Below the pieces are notes generated by a model that was not told the origin of the DNA, ran no database searches, and worked only from the letters and a program-made list of their open reading frames with translations. A stretch of DNA of 64,000 nucleotides from Streptomyces sp. CB01635. Its GTDB lineage: Bacteria; Actinomycetota; Actinomycetes; Streptomycetales; Streptomycetaceae. Below are positions 49,243 through 58,245 of this stretch, piece after piece (the first letter of the stretch is position 1; the number at the start of each line of letters is the position of its first letter). The position numbers were made by a program, and so were the translations under genes. The DNA is taken from NCBI RefSeq assembly GCF_002803065.1, contig NZ_NNBL01000005.1, positions 327,965-391,964 on the forward strand, read 5' to 3'.

Positions 49243-52200
49243 CTACGGGTTGCTGAACTGCACGGCGTCCACGTCGAACGAGTTGTCCTGCGGGGACTTG
49301 AACACGAGGTACAGCTTGTGTGTGCCGGTCAGCGCGTCGACCGGGACGGCGGGTGTGGCCTGGTAGGTGTCCCAGTCGCCGGTGTTCGGGACGGGCGTGG
49401 TGGCCAGGAGCTTGCCGTCGGGGGCGTCCGCGCGCAGCTCGATGGAGCCGACTCCGTACGGTGACGACAGTTTGTAGTTCACCTGTCCGATGCCCTCGAC
49501 GCTCATCGGGTCGAACTGGACCCAGTCGCCGTCGCTGACGTCGCCGATGCGCTTGCCGTTCTCGGCGCCTTCCTGTGCGACGACGCGCGTGCCGGACTGG
49601 CCGTCGTAGTACTCGGCCTGCTTGTGCCTGGGCTGGAGCACGGACCGCCCGTAGCCGGTCAGGGCGCTGACGCCGTCGCCTCCCTTGTCGGTGTACTTGG
49701 CGTTGAGCACGTAGGTGAGGTCCGCGCCCTCGGGGTGGCCGCCCAGGTCACCGGTGTCGACGGTGCCTTCGCAGCCGGGGATGTCCGTGGTGGGGTGCTC
49801 GTGGTCGTCGTGGCCGAGGGCCGGGTTGACGGTCACCTTGGAGCAGTCGACCGTGCCGTCCTCCGGGTCGGTGACGGTCACCTTGTACGGGATCTTGTCG
49901 CCGAAGTCGATGAGCTTGCCGTCGACGGGGAACTCGATCTTCACCTTGGGCGCGGTGTTGCCCGCGGTGACGGGGACGTTGGCGTAACCGGACTTGCCGG
50001 TGGAGTCGGTGACTTTCAGCTGGGCGTTGAAATCACCCTTCGCCGTGTAGGTGTGGCTCGGGCTCGCCTCGGTGGAGTCGTAGGTGCCGTCGCCGTCGAA
50101 GTCCCAGGCGTAGGTGAGCGGGTCGCCGTCGGGGTCCTTGCTTCCCTCACTGGAGAAGGAGACCTCGAGCGGGGTGGGGCCGTTGGTGACGGAGGCCTTC
50201 GCCTCGGCGATCGGTACGCGCTGTCCCTGCGCGTAGTCGATCCGGTAGAGCCCGGAGTCGTTGTTGCCGCCGCCGAACTGACTGCCCCATTCGAGGACGT
50301 AGAGCGAGCCGTCGGGACCGAAGGTCATGTCCATCGGCTTGGCGAACTTCGCGGTCTTCAGGAAGTCGTTGATCTTGAGGAGTTTGCCGTCCTGGTCGAA
50401 GCGGATCTCCTTGACCTGGTCGCGGGCCCATTCGTAGAAGAAGCTCGCGCCCTCGAAGTAGGCGGGGAACTTGGTCTTCGACGGGTTCTTCGCGTCGTAG
50501 TGGTAGACGGGCCCGCTCATCGGCGCGGAGCCGCCCTCGCCCATCTCCGGGAACTCCTTCGACTTGCCGTAGCCGTACCAGATCACCGGCTGCTGCACGG
50601 GCGGCAGGTCCTTGAGGCCCGTGTTGTTCGGCGAGGGGTTGACCGGCTTGTCGCAGTCGAACTTGGCGCCGACCTCCTTGGTGTCCGGGTTGTACGGGGC
50701 GTACGGCTGGTTGTTGCCGTGGCAGAAGGGCCAGCCGTAGTTGCCGGGCTTCTTGATGACGTTGTACTCGACGAGGCCCTCGGGGCCGCGGTCGGTCGTC
50801 GGGGCGCCGCGGTCGGGGCCGTAGTCGGAGACGTGGAGGGCGCCGTTCTTCGGGTCGACGTTGAAGCGGAACGGGTTGCGGAAGCCCATCGCGTAGATCT
50901 CGGGGCGGGTCTTGGCCGTGCCCTTGGCGAAGAGGTTGCCCTTGGGGATGGTGTAGCCGCCCGCGTTCGTGGGCTTGATCCGCAGGATCTTGCCGCGCAG
51001 GTCGTTGGTGTTGCCGGCCGTACGGGCGGCGTCCAGCATCTGCTTGCCCGGACGCCAGTCGATCGGCGCGTAGCCCTGCCAGTCGGGGTCGAGGTTGGGC
51101 GGGGTGTCGTCGCCGACACCGAGGTAGAGGGTGCGGTCCGGGCCGAACTCGACGGCGCCGCCCGTGTGTCCGGGCTCGGGGAAGCTGCGGTCGCGGTAGG
51201 CGGGGACGTCGAGGAGCTTCTTCTCACTGCCGAGGTCAAGGGTGTTGTCGGACTTGACCGTGAAGCGGGAGAGCCGGTTGACGTCGTCCTTGGCGTCCTT
51301 CGGCGCGTAGTACAGATAGATCCAGTGGTTGTCCTTGAACGACGGGTCGAGCTCCATGCCGACGAGGCCGTCCTCGCCGCCGGTGTAGACGTCGAGCTTG
51401 CCCGCGGTCGCGGTGGCGTGGGTGGCTGGGTCGTAGACCTTCACCTCGCCGCTGCGCTGGATGTAGAAGACCTTGCCGTCCTTGGCGACGTCGAGCTCCA
51501 TCGGGTCGGCGGTGTTGTCGTCGAGGGCGGTCTTCTCGTAGCCGGACCAGACGGTGCCGCCGCAGTCGCCGGGCTTGTTGCCCGCGGCCCACTGGATACC
51601 GCCGAGCACGTGGGAGCGGAAAGCGGGTTCGGTGTACGAGGCGCTGTCGTGGCCCATGGCGGTCGCCCAGACCTTGCCGCCCTCGGCGTTGCGGCACCAT
51701 GAGATGGGGTGGTCGGCGCCCATCGCGGAGCCGCCCGGGTCGTACGTGGTCTCGTCGGCGGTGACGAGGACGTGCACGTCGCCGCGCGGGTCCTTGTCGA
51801 AGTTGTACCACTCCTCGGGGCGCTCCCAGCGCTCGGGAAGTCCCTTGGTGGAGGGGTGCACGCGGTCGGCGACCTTGGCCGTGCCCTGGAGCACGCCTGG
51901 TGAGTGGGCGGGCATGTGGGCGCCGCCGTTGATGGTCTCGTCCCACCAGGGGAACTGCTCCTCGACGCCCATGTCGAGGGTGTTGTGGACGGCGACGACG
52001 CCCTTGCCGCCGCGGACGTACTTCTGCAGGGCCTCGCGCTGGCCGGCGGTGTCCCAGACCATGCCGGAGTTCTGCAGCATGATGATGACGTCGAAGTCCT
52101 TGAGCTTCGCGTCGTCGAAGACGGTCGAGTCGTCGGTCTGGACGACCTCGAAGTTGTTCGCCGCGGCCTCCTCCTCGACCATCTTGATGCCGTCCGGGAT

Positions 52201-52371
52201 GGAGCCGTGGACGTATCCGACGGCCTTGGTGAAGAGCAGCGCGCGGAAGGCGGGGGCCTTGCCCGCGGCTGTGGCGCCGGTGGGCAGGAAGCCGACGGCG
52301 AGCAGCAGTGCGGTCAGTAACGCGAGGGCAGCTCTTCGCATGCCTCTGATGTCACGAGCATGACATCCCAT
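49243..52371 (-). CDS. Secreted ThuA / sugar dehydrogenase / PKD / carbohydrate-binding protein
   Basis: A 1042-residue exported multidomain protein. The signal peptide (MRRAALALLTALLLAVGFLP then TAAG) is cleaved about residue 36. Residues about 40-275 are a ThuA (trehalose-utilisation) domain: FRALLFTKAVGYVHGSIPDGI, GGKGVVAVHN, WYNFDKDPRGD. Residues about 285-735 are a glucose/sorbosone-dehydrogenase beta-propeller (EDGLVGMELDP, GKILRIKPT, MGFRNPFRF). A PKD domain follows (about 745-830), and a CBM6-like module (RVVAQEGAENGKRIGDVSDGDWVQF) ends the protein. ATG 52371 follows AAAGGACC; ATG 52341 is an alternative. It is last in a sugar ABC/isomerase operon, so it may process the same sugar outside. 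Confidence 0.88.
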   Translation of the reverse strand: MGCHARDIRGMRRAALALLTALLLAVGFLPTGATAAGKAPAFRALLFTKAVGYVHGSIPDGIKMVEEEAAANNFEVVQTDDSTVFDDAKLKDFDVIIMLQNSGMVWDTAGQREALQKYVRGGKGVVAVHNTLDMGVEEQFPWWDETINGGAHMPAHSPGVLQGTAKVADRVHPSTKGLPERWERPEEWYNFDKDPRGDVHVLVTADETTYDPGGSAMGADHPISWCRNAEGGKVWATAMGHDSASYTEPAFRSHVLGGIQWAAGNKPGDCGGTVWSGYEKTALDDNTADPMELDVAKDGKVFYIQRSGEVKVYDPATHATATAGKLDVYTGGEDGLVGMELDPSFKDNHWIYLYYAPKDAKDDVNRLSRFTVKSDNTLDLGSEKKLLDVPAYRDRSFPEPGHTGGAVEFGPDRTLYLGVGDDTPPNLDPDWQGYAPIDWRPGKQMLDAARTAGNTNDLRGKILRIKPTNAGGYTIPKGNLFAKGTAKTRPEIYAMGFRNPFRFNVDPKNGALHVSDYGPDRGAPTTDRGPEGLVEYNVIKKPGNYGWPFCHGNNQPYAPYNPDTKEVGAKFDCDKPVNPSPNNTGLKDLPPVQQPVIWYGYGKSKEFPEMGEGGSAPMSGPVYHYDAKNPSKTKFPAYFEGASFFYEWARDQVKEIRFDQDGKLLKINDFLKTAKFAKPMDMTFGPDGSLYVLEWGSQFGGGNNDSGLYRIDYAQGQRVPIAEAKASVTNGPTPLEVSFSSEGSKDPDGDPLTYAWDFDGDGTYDSTEASPSHTYTAKGDFNAQLKVTDSTGKSGYANVPVTAGNTAPKVKIEFPVDGKLIDFGDKIPYKVTVTDPEDGTVDCSKVTVNPALGHDDHEHPTTDIPGCEGTVDTGDLGGHPEGADLTYVLNAKYTDKGGDGVSALTGYGRSVLQPRHKQAEYYDGQSGTRVVAQEGAENGKRIGDVSDGDWVQFDPMSVEGIGQVNYKLSSPYGVGSIELRADAPDGKLLATTPVPNTGDWDTYQATPAVPVDALTGTHKLYLVFKSPQDNSFDVDAVQFSNP

Positions 52372-52440
52372 GAGGTGGTCCTTTCGGTGGAAACAGTGGA
52401 CGGACTTGCGGGGTGCCGGAATGCGGAGGAACTCAGAGGT

Positions 52441-53316
52441 TCAGCGGCTTCGGCCGGTCGCGGCGCGCAGGAAACGCAGGCCGTCCGTGGCCAGGGCGTC
52501 CTGGCTGCCGGCGAGCGGGCGCCACACGGAGGCCGCGACCGCGATAGCGTCGTTGTGCGCGGTGAACGACTCGATGCACAAGGGGCCTTGGTAGCCCGCC
52601 TCGCGCAGCGCGTCCAGGAAGCCGCTCCAGTCGAGGTGGTCGGCCCCGGGTGTGCCGCGGTCGTTCGCGCAGACCTGGACGTGCGCGATGCGGTCCCCGG
52701 TCGCGCCGACGGCGGCAGGGAGCGAGTGTTCCTCGATGTTCTGGTGGTACGTGTCGAGCGCGACGCCGATCCCGTCGTGCGGCAGCCCGTCGAGGGCGTC
52801 CAGGGTCTGGGCGACGGTGTTGAGCAGGCTGGTCTCATAGCGGTTGAGGGGTTCCACCGCGAGGCGCACCCCGGCCGCGCGGGCGTGCTCGACGAGGGGG
52901 GCGAGATGCGTGCGCAGTTCGTCGTACGCGGCCTCGCGTGCGGCGCGGTCCATGCGCCAGGTCCGGCCGACGGAGGCGTACAGGGGTCCCGCGACGACCG
53001 GCGCCCCGATCGCGTGGGCGGCGTCCACGCAGTGGCGTAAGTAGTCCTGTGTGGTGCGCACCGTGGCGGCGGCCGCGTCGACCAGCTCGCGGCCGTGCGG
53101 CATGACGGCGATCACGGCGGCGGGGGCGAGACCGGTCGCGTCGAGGAGCTTCGCCGCGTCGCCCGGGTCCCAGTCGCCCGCGCTCTCCATGGGGAGTTCC
53201 ACGCAGTCGAACCCCCAGGCGGCAAGCCGGGGCAGCGTGTCGGCGAGGGCGTGGCCGGTGACCGGCGAGTGCCAGATCCAGGGGTTGGCGCCCAACTTCC
53301 AGGCAGGCGCCGTCAC
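52441..53316 (-). CDS. Sugar phosphate isomerase/epimerase (TIM barrel)
   Basis: A 291-residue xylose-isomerase-like TIM-barrel enzyme. WIWHSPVTGHALADTLPRLAAWGFDCVELPMES is the first beta-alpha unit; RLAVEPLNRYETSLLNTV carries a metal-binding glutamate, VALDTYHQNIEE an aspartate and histidine, and HVQVCANDRGTPGADHLDW closes the metal site. This resembles D-tagatose/allulose epimerase and 2-keto-sugar isomerases. The GTG at 53316 has GGGGAGG and overlaps the binding-protein stop (GTGA). It is coupled to a ribose/rhamnose-type importer, so the sugar imported is likely its substrate. Confidence 0.9.
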   Translation of the reverse strand: MTAPAWKLGANPWIWHSPVTGHALADTLPRLAAWGFDCVELPMESAGDWDPGDAAKLLDATGLAPAAVIAVMPHGRELVDAAAATVRTTQDYLRHCVDAAHAIGAPVVAGPLYASVGRTWRMDRAAREAAYDELRTHLAPLVEHARAAGVRLAVEPLNRYETSLLNTVAQTLDALDGLPHDGIGVALDTYHQNIEEHSLPAAVGATGDRIAHVQVCANDRGTPGADHLDWSGFLDALREAGYQGPLCIESFTAHNDAIAVAASVWRPLAGSQDALATDGLRFLRAATGRSR

Positions 53317-54521
53317 TTCTTGCCTCCCCAGTCCTTCGGGTAGCCGGGCAGGTCCTGGCAGCCACACATGGCATAGTGCAGGGGCGGCATGCCCTCCTGG
53401 AGGTACTCGTCGAGGTTGTCCTGGGTGACGGTGGGCTGCGGCAGCTTCCACTCCTTGGGGACCTGCTTGCCGTCAAGCACGCGCAGGGCGGCGATGACCG
53501 GCGTACGCCACTGGAAGGTGGGGTACGTGGGCGCGATCGCGGTGAGTTTCTTGTCCTTCCACGCCTGGAGGAAGTCCTGCTGGTCCTCACCGGTGATGGG
53601 TGGGACGTCCACGCCGGCGTCCTCGAACGCCTCGACGGCGGCCACGGATGTGGCGCCCGAGTCCATCCAGACACCGTCGACCTTGCCGTGCCGGGAGATC
53701 GCGTCCGCCACGATCGACTTCGTCTTGGCGGGGTCGCCGTCGGTGAACTTGACGTCCACCACGTCGAGTCGGCTCTTGTCGAAGGCGAGCTTCGCGGCGG
53801 ACCAGCGGGTCTCCAGGACATCGACGCCGGGTGAGATGCGCAGGGCGAGGATCTTGCCCTTGGGCTTGACCTTGCCGACGAGGAAGTCCGCGGCGACGGC
53901 CCCGTAGCCGTAGCCGCCGATGGGGTTGATGAAGGTGACGGCGCAGTCCGTCTCGACGCCCCGGTCGAAGACGATGACGGGCAGCTTTCCGCAGGCCTCC
54001 TTCACGGCCGGGGTGAGCGTCGCGGTGGTGTTCGGGGACACGATCAGGGCGTCGCAGCTCTTGTTCCCGGCGAGTTCCTGGATGTCGGAGATCTGTTTGT
54101 CGTCCTTGCCCTGGGCGTCGAGGACGGTGAAGTCGGTGATCTCCTTGTGGAGTTTCACCTCGGCCTTCATGTCCTTGAGGCCGACCTGGCGCCAGGGGTT
54201 GAAGACTCCGGCGTTGGAGAAGCAGAGGTGGGTGCCGCCGGAGCCCTTCTTCTTGTACTGGGCCGTGTCGGCCATCTCGGGTTCGAGCATCTGCTCCCAG
54301 GGCTTGTCCGCGGGCCCTTCGGGCGTGACCTCGGCGAGCGCCAACTGCCTGTCGTACTCGGCCTGTTGGAAGAACTTCGACGGCTTGTCGGCGCCCCCCT
54401 TCGTGGCACTCTCCGGCGCCGTGCCCGCTGCGGAGTCGGCCGGCATGTCGCTGGAGCACGAGGTGAGCAGGGCGGCGGCCGCGAGAGCGGCGGCGACAGC
54501 GAGTGGACGTCTGCGGGTCAT
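53313..54521 (-). CDS. Sugar ABC transporter substrate-binding lipoprotein (type I periplasmic)
   Basis: A 402-residue binding protein. The lipobox ALLTSC places the lipidated cysteine at residue 22. The mature part has ribose/galactose-type features: LCFSNAGVFNPWRQVGLKDMKAEVKLH, GNKSCDALIVSPNTTATLTPAVKEACGKLPVIVFDRGVETDCAVTF, and HGKVDGVWMDSGATSVAAVEAFEDAGVDVPPITGED. This class (CUT2) serves monosaccharides. ATG 54521 overlaps the permease stop, so it is coupled. The protein stop overlaps the isomerase start. Confidence 0.92.
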   Translation of the reverse strand: MTRRRPLAVAAALAAAALLTSCSSDMPADSAAGTAPESATKGGADKPSKFFQQAEYDRQLALAEVTPEGPADKPWEQMLEPEMADTAQYKKKGSGGTHLCFSNAGVFNPWRQVGLKDMKAEVKLHKEITDFTVLDAQGKDDKQISDIQELAGNKSCDALIVSPNTTATLTPAVKEACGKLPVIVFDRGVETDCAVTFINPIGGYGYGAVAADFLVGKVKPKGKILALRISPGVDVLETRWSAAKLAFDKSRLDVVDVKFTDGDPAKTKSIVADAISRHGKVDGVWMDSGATSVAAVEAFEDAGVDVPPITGEDQQDFLQAWKDKKLTAIAPTYPTFQWRTPVIAALRVLDGKQVPKEWKLPQPTVTQDNLDEYLQEGMPPLHYAMCGCQDLPGYPKDWGGKK

Positions 54522-55528
54522 GAGGGGGTCCCTCCCGAGGGATGAGTACGACGGCGGCGCAGGCGGGAGAAGTCGGCGGCTCCGAGACCTACGGCGGCGA
54601 TGACGATGACGCCTTGGACCGTGGATTCGAGGGCGCCCGAGACGCCCTGCAGATTGAGCAGTGTGAACAGGGCCTGGAGCGAGAAGGCCCCGGCCATCGC
54701 GGCGACGACGCTGCCGCGGCCCCCGCCGAGTGCGACGCCGCCGAGCACGACGGCTGTGATGGCCTCGAACTCGTAGCCGCGGCCCGCTTGCGCGGACACT
54801 CCGGAGAATCCGCCGACGAGTACGGCAGCGAGCGCGGCCGCGACGCCCGACAGCACGAACGCGATGATGCGGGCCCGGTGCACGCGGACGCCCGCGAGGG
54901 CGGCGGTGCGTTCGCTGTCGCCGGTCGCGATCAGCGTGCGGCCGAAGTCCGAGCGCATGAGGAACACTGCGGCGGCGCCCGCGACGAGGCAGGCGAGGAC
55001 CGCCCAGGGCAGCCAGCCGCCCGCCGTGCCGCGGCCGAGCCGGCGGAACTCCTCCGGGAGCGATCCGTGCGGCGAGCCCCCGGTCCAGAAGAAGACGGCG
55101 CCTTCGAGGATCAGCATCATGCCGAGCGTGGTGATGAACGACGGCACGCGCAGTTTCGTCGTGATCAGCCCGCTGACGAGACCGGTCAGCGCTCCGGCGA
55201 GCAGCAGCCCGCCCGTCACCACGATCCAGGAGGCGCCCGGGTACGAGCCGTAGAGCTCCGCCGCGACGACGACACCGGCCGTGACGACGGCCCCCACGGA
55301 GAGGTCGAACTCCCCGCAGACGATGACCAGATACTGGCCCGCCGCCAGGATGACGAGCGGCGCCGCGCGTTTGACGAAGGCGAGGAAGCGCTCGGGTTCG
55401 TAGAAGCCGGGGTCGGTGGCGGCCAGGGCCACGAGGAGCACGGCGAGGAGTACGTAGACGGGGGCGCCGGCGCCCAGGGATCGGGCAACTCGCTTGTAGA
55501 GGGCGGCCGTTGGGTTCGCGGCGGTCAT
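54518..55528 (-). CDS. CUT2 ABC transporter permease (RbsC type)
   Basis: A 336-residue membrane protein with about 8-10 helices. GQYLVIVCGEFDLSVGAVVTAGVVVA is the characteristic CUT2 sequence (GGIDLSVG form), followed by LVSGLITTKLRVPSFITTLGMM and ITAVVLGGVALGGGRGSV. The ATG at 55528 overlaps the stop of the next permease (ATGA). It forms a heteromeric channel with that paralogue. Confidence 0.92.
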   Translation of the reverse strand: MTAANPTAALYKRVARSLGAGAPVYVLLAVLLVALAATDPGFYEPERFLAFVKRAAPLVILAAGQYLVIVCGEFDLSVGAVVTAGVVVAAELYGSYPGASWIVVTGGLLLAGALTGLVSGLITTKLRVPSFITTLGMMLILEGAVFFWTGGSPHGSLPEEFRRLGRGTAGGWLPWAVLACLVAGAAAVFLMRSDFGRTLIATGDSERTAALAGVRVHRARIIAFVLSGVAAALAAVLVGGFSGVSAQAGRGYEFEAITAVVLGGVALGGGRGSVVAAMAGAFSLQALFTLLNLQGVSGALESTVQGVIVIAAVGLGAADFSRLRRRRTHPSGGTPS

Positions 55529-56526
55529 GCGGTCCTCCGTGTGCCGCGCCGGGCGTAGAGGGCGACGGCGGCGATGATCACGACGCCGCGTACGACGTTC
55601 TTGAAGAACGGGTCGACGCCCAGCTGGTTGAAGACGGAGTCGAGCACGGCGAGGACCAGGACGCCGCCGAGCGTGCCCGCCACTCCCCCACGGCCGCCCG
55701 CGAGCGCGGTGCCGCCGAGGACGACGGCGGCGATCGACTCGAGGTCGTAGCGGGCCTCGGTGCCGGCCCAGGGGGCGCCTGCGCCGAGCCGCGCGGCGAG
55801 GAAGAGCGCGGCAGCTCCCACGCACAGCGAGCACAGGACGTGGGCGGCGACGACGGTGCGCCGGGTGCGGACGCCGGAGAGGCGGGCCGCGTGCTCGTCA
55901 CCCCCGGTCGCGTAGAGGTGGTGGCCGAATCGGGTGCGGCGGGTGACGAGCCACAGGGCGGCGGCGACCGCGGCGAGCAGGAACACGGAGACGGGGACGG
56001 GCCCGATGCGGTCGTAGCCGAGATGCTGGAACGAGGCGGGGACCTTGCCCGCGGGGCCCGTGTAGTTGTCCTCGATCCAGCCGCGCAGGATGAACGCCGT
56101 GCCCAGGGTCGCGATGAACGCGTTGACCTTGAGGCCGGTGACGACGAGGCCGTTGGCCAGGCCGACGGCGGCGGAGAGCGCGAGTACGGCGAGGACGGCC
56201 GTGACGAGGCTGCCGTCCTCCATCGTGGTGGCGGCGACGAGCGTGCCGAGGCTAATGAGGTACGCCACGGAGAGGTCGAGGGAGCCGCTGAGGATCACGG
56301 CGGTCTGCCCGACGGCGACAAGTCCGAGTGCCACGCAGTTCTGGAGGATGCCGACGACGTTGGCGAGGGTGAGGAAGTCCCCGCCGCGCGCGGCCACCAC
56401 GATCCACCCGGCGGCGGTGACGGCCGCGGCGGCCAGCCAGACGCCGACGGCGGGGTCAGCGAGGCGGATTCTGCGCGGCGGGGCGGACTTCGCGACGGGC
56501 GGCGGGGCGACGGCGGTCCCGGTCAT
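55525..56526 (-). CDS. CUT2 ABC transporter permease (RbsC type)
   Basis: A 333-residue permease. GQTAVILSGSLDLSVAYLISLGTLVAAT is the conserved segment, NGLVVTGLKVNAFIATLGTAFILRG follows, and IAAVVLGGTALAGGRGGVAGTL is the last block. ATG 56526 overlaps the ATPase stop at 56523 (ATGA). Two RbsC-like permeases in series suggests a heterodimer as in rhamnose importers. Confidence 0.92.
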   Translation of the reverse strand: MTGTAVAPPPVAKSAPPRRIRLADPAVGVWLAAAAVTAAGWIVVAARGGDFLTLANVVGILQNCVALGLVAVGQTAVILSGSLDLSVAYLISLGTLVAATTMEDGSLVTAVLAVLALSAAVGLANGLVVTGLKVNAFIATLGTAFILRGWIEDNYTGPAGKVPASFQHLGYDRIGPVPVSVFLLAAVAAALWLVTRRTRFGHHLYATGGDEHAARLSGVRTRRTVVAAHVLCSLCVGAAALFLAARLGAGAPWAGTEARYDLESIAAVVLGGTALAGGRGGVAGTLGGVLVLAVLDSVFNQLGVDPFFKNVVRGVVIIAAVALYARRGTRRTA

Positions 56527-58061
56527 GCGCTTCCTTCCGGTGAGGCGGGGGCGGGCGGGTGCGCTGCCGGGCCGCCGCGTGTGGCCAGGCGCATGACGTC
56601 CTCCTCGCTTGCGCCGGCAGGGAGTTCACCGGCCAGGCGCCCTTCCGCCATGACGAGGACGCGGTCGCTCATGCCGATGAGTTCGGGGAGTTCGGAGGAG
56701 ACGATCAGAACGGCGAGGCCCTCGCGGGCGAGGTCGCGGACGAGGGTGTGAATGGCGGCCTTGGCGCCGACGTCGACGCCCCGGGTCGGCTCGTCGAAGA
56801 GCAGGATCTGCGGGCGGGCGGCGAGCCACTTGGCGATGACGACCTTCTGCTGGTTGCCGCCGGAGAGGAACTGGGCCTGCTGGTCCTCGCCGCGCGCGTG
56901 CAGCCGGACCCGCTCCAGGAGGGCGGTGAGGTCGCGGGCCGCGGGCGGCCGGCCGCGCGCGGGGACGGCCCGCGTGACGAGGAGCGCGTTGTCGCGCACG
57001 GACTGGCGCAGGGCGAGGCCCTCGGCCTTACGGTCCTCGGTGACCAGGGCGATCCCCGAACGGATGGCCTGACGCGGGCTCGTGGGACGCAGGTCGCGCC
57101 CGCCGACGGTCATGGCGCCGGTGGTGAAGGGCGCGGCCCCGAACAGGGCACGGGCCAGGGACGTACGTCCTGATCCCTGGAGGCCCGCGATGCCGGTGAC
57201 CTCTCCCGAGCGCAGGGTCAGGTCGATGTCGCGCAGGCGCGCGTTGCCTCCACCGCGCACGGTCAGCCGGACGTCACCGGCCTCGCCGGGGCGGGCGCGC
57301 GGCGGGTAGTAGGCGCTGAGCTCGCGGCCGACCATGGCGCGGACGACCTGGTCGGTGTCGGTGTCCTCGGTGCGTACGGTCGTGACGTGCCGGCCGTCCT
57401 TGAGGACGGTGATGCGCTGCGAGAGGTCGAAGACCTCGCGCAGGCGGTGCGAGATGTAGAGGATGCCGAGGCCACGGGCCGCCAGTCGGCGTACGAGAGC
57501 GTGGAGTTGGGCCGCCTCGTGGTCGGCGAGCGGGGCTGTCGGCTCGTCCATGACAAGAACGCGGGCGGGCGCATCGTCGGAGGCGAGTGCTTTGACGATC
57601 TCGACGGTCTGCTGGCGCGCGACCGGCAGATCGCGGACGTAGGTGCGCGGGGTGATGCCCGACTCGCCGAGTTCGGCGAGGAGTTCGGCGGTGCGCGCCT
57701 CCATGGCGCGACGGTCGACGAGTCCGCGCCGGGTCGGTTCGCGGCCGAGGAACACGTTCTCGGCGACGGTGCGGTGGGGCAGGAGTGCGAACTCCTGGTG
57801 GATGATGCCGATTCCGGCGGCCTGGGCCTGCGCGGGATGGCTGAAGGACTGCTCGGCGCCGTCCAGGGTGATGGTGCCCTCGTCGGGGACGTGCTCTCCC
57901 GCGAGGACCTTCATCAGGGTGGACTTTCCCGCGCCGTTCTCCCCGACGAGCGCGTGCACCTCGCCCGGAGCGAGGTCCAGGGAGACCCCGTGCAGCACCC
58001 GTACACCGAGAAAGCTCTTGGACACGCCGTGCATCGCCAACATCGTCTGTGTCGCCTGCAT
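56523..58061 (-). CDS. Sugar ABC transporter ATP-binding protein (double, RbsA type)
   Basis: A 512-residue protein with two nucleotide-binding domains. The first has Walker A GENGAGKST (40-48), a Q-loop in IIHQEFALLPHRTVAENVFLG, and Walker B VLVMDEPTAPL. Its usual LSGGQ signature is altered (DLPVARQQTVEIVKAL), as in RbsA. The second has the degenerate Walker A GLQGSGRTSL and intact FLSGGNQQKVVIAKWL with LLFDEPTRG. First gene of the CUT2 operon, preceded by a palindromic promoter region and divergent from a ROK regulator. ATG 58061 follows GAGGCTGAAC. Confidence 0.94.
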   Translation of the reverse strand: MQATQTMLAMHGVSKSFLGVRVLHGVSLDLAPGEVHALVGENGAGKSTLMKVLAGEHVPDEGTITLDGAEQSFSHPAQAQAAGIGIIHQEFALLPHRTVAENVFLGREPTRRGLVDRRAMEARTAELLAELGESGITPRTYVRDLPVARQQTVEIVKALASDDAPARVLVMDEPTAPLADHEAAQLHALVRRLAARGLGILYISHRLREVFDLSQRITVLKDGRHVTTVRTEDTDTDQVVRAMVGRELSAYYPPRARPGEAGDVRLTVRGGGNARLRDIDLTLRSGEVTGIAGLQGSGRTSLARALFGAAPFTTGAMTVGGRDLRPTSPRQAIRSGIALVTEDRKAEGLALRQSVRDNALLVTRAVPARGRPPAARDLTALLERVRLHARGEDQQAQFLSGGNQQKVVIAKWLAARPQILLFDEPTRGVDVGAKAAIHTLVRDLAREGLAVLIVSSELPELIGMSDRVLVMAEGRLAGELPAGASEEDVMRLATRGGPAAHPPAPASPEGSA

Positions 58062-58106
58062 CGTTCAGCCTCTCCGGCCTCTTCGGCAGTCTTCCGCAGC
58101 GGTCTG

Positions 58107-58141
58107 CATTGCAATGTGCTGACCCTTCTTTGACCTGTCAA
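58107..58141. promoter_or_regulatory. Two palindromes in the CUT2/ROK divergent region
   Basis: CATTGCAATG at 58107-58116 is a perfect 10-base palindrome and TTGACCTGTCAA at 58130-58141 is an inverted repeat of TTGAC/GTCAA. They lie 45-80 bases upstream of the ATPase start and about 100 bases upstream of the ROK start, good operator candidates. Confidence 0.5.
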
Positions 58142-58245
58142 GGGCCCAACCCTGGTCCGTACAAAGGAAATTGACAGGTACTTAGGTCGATCGGCGAACA
58201 GCATCGGGCTTGTGAGCAGCGGAACTCGTCCCTATCGTGACTGCC

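Noticed and set aside
49624..51702. Long plus-strand open frame opposite the giant secreted gene
   Set aside because: Composition-driven shadow with Val/Gly/Leu-rich nonsense and no ribosome site; the minus-strand reading has clear domains.
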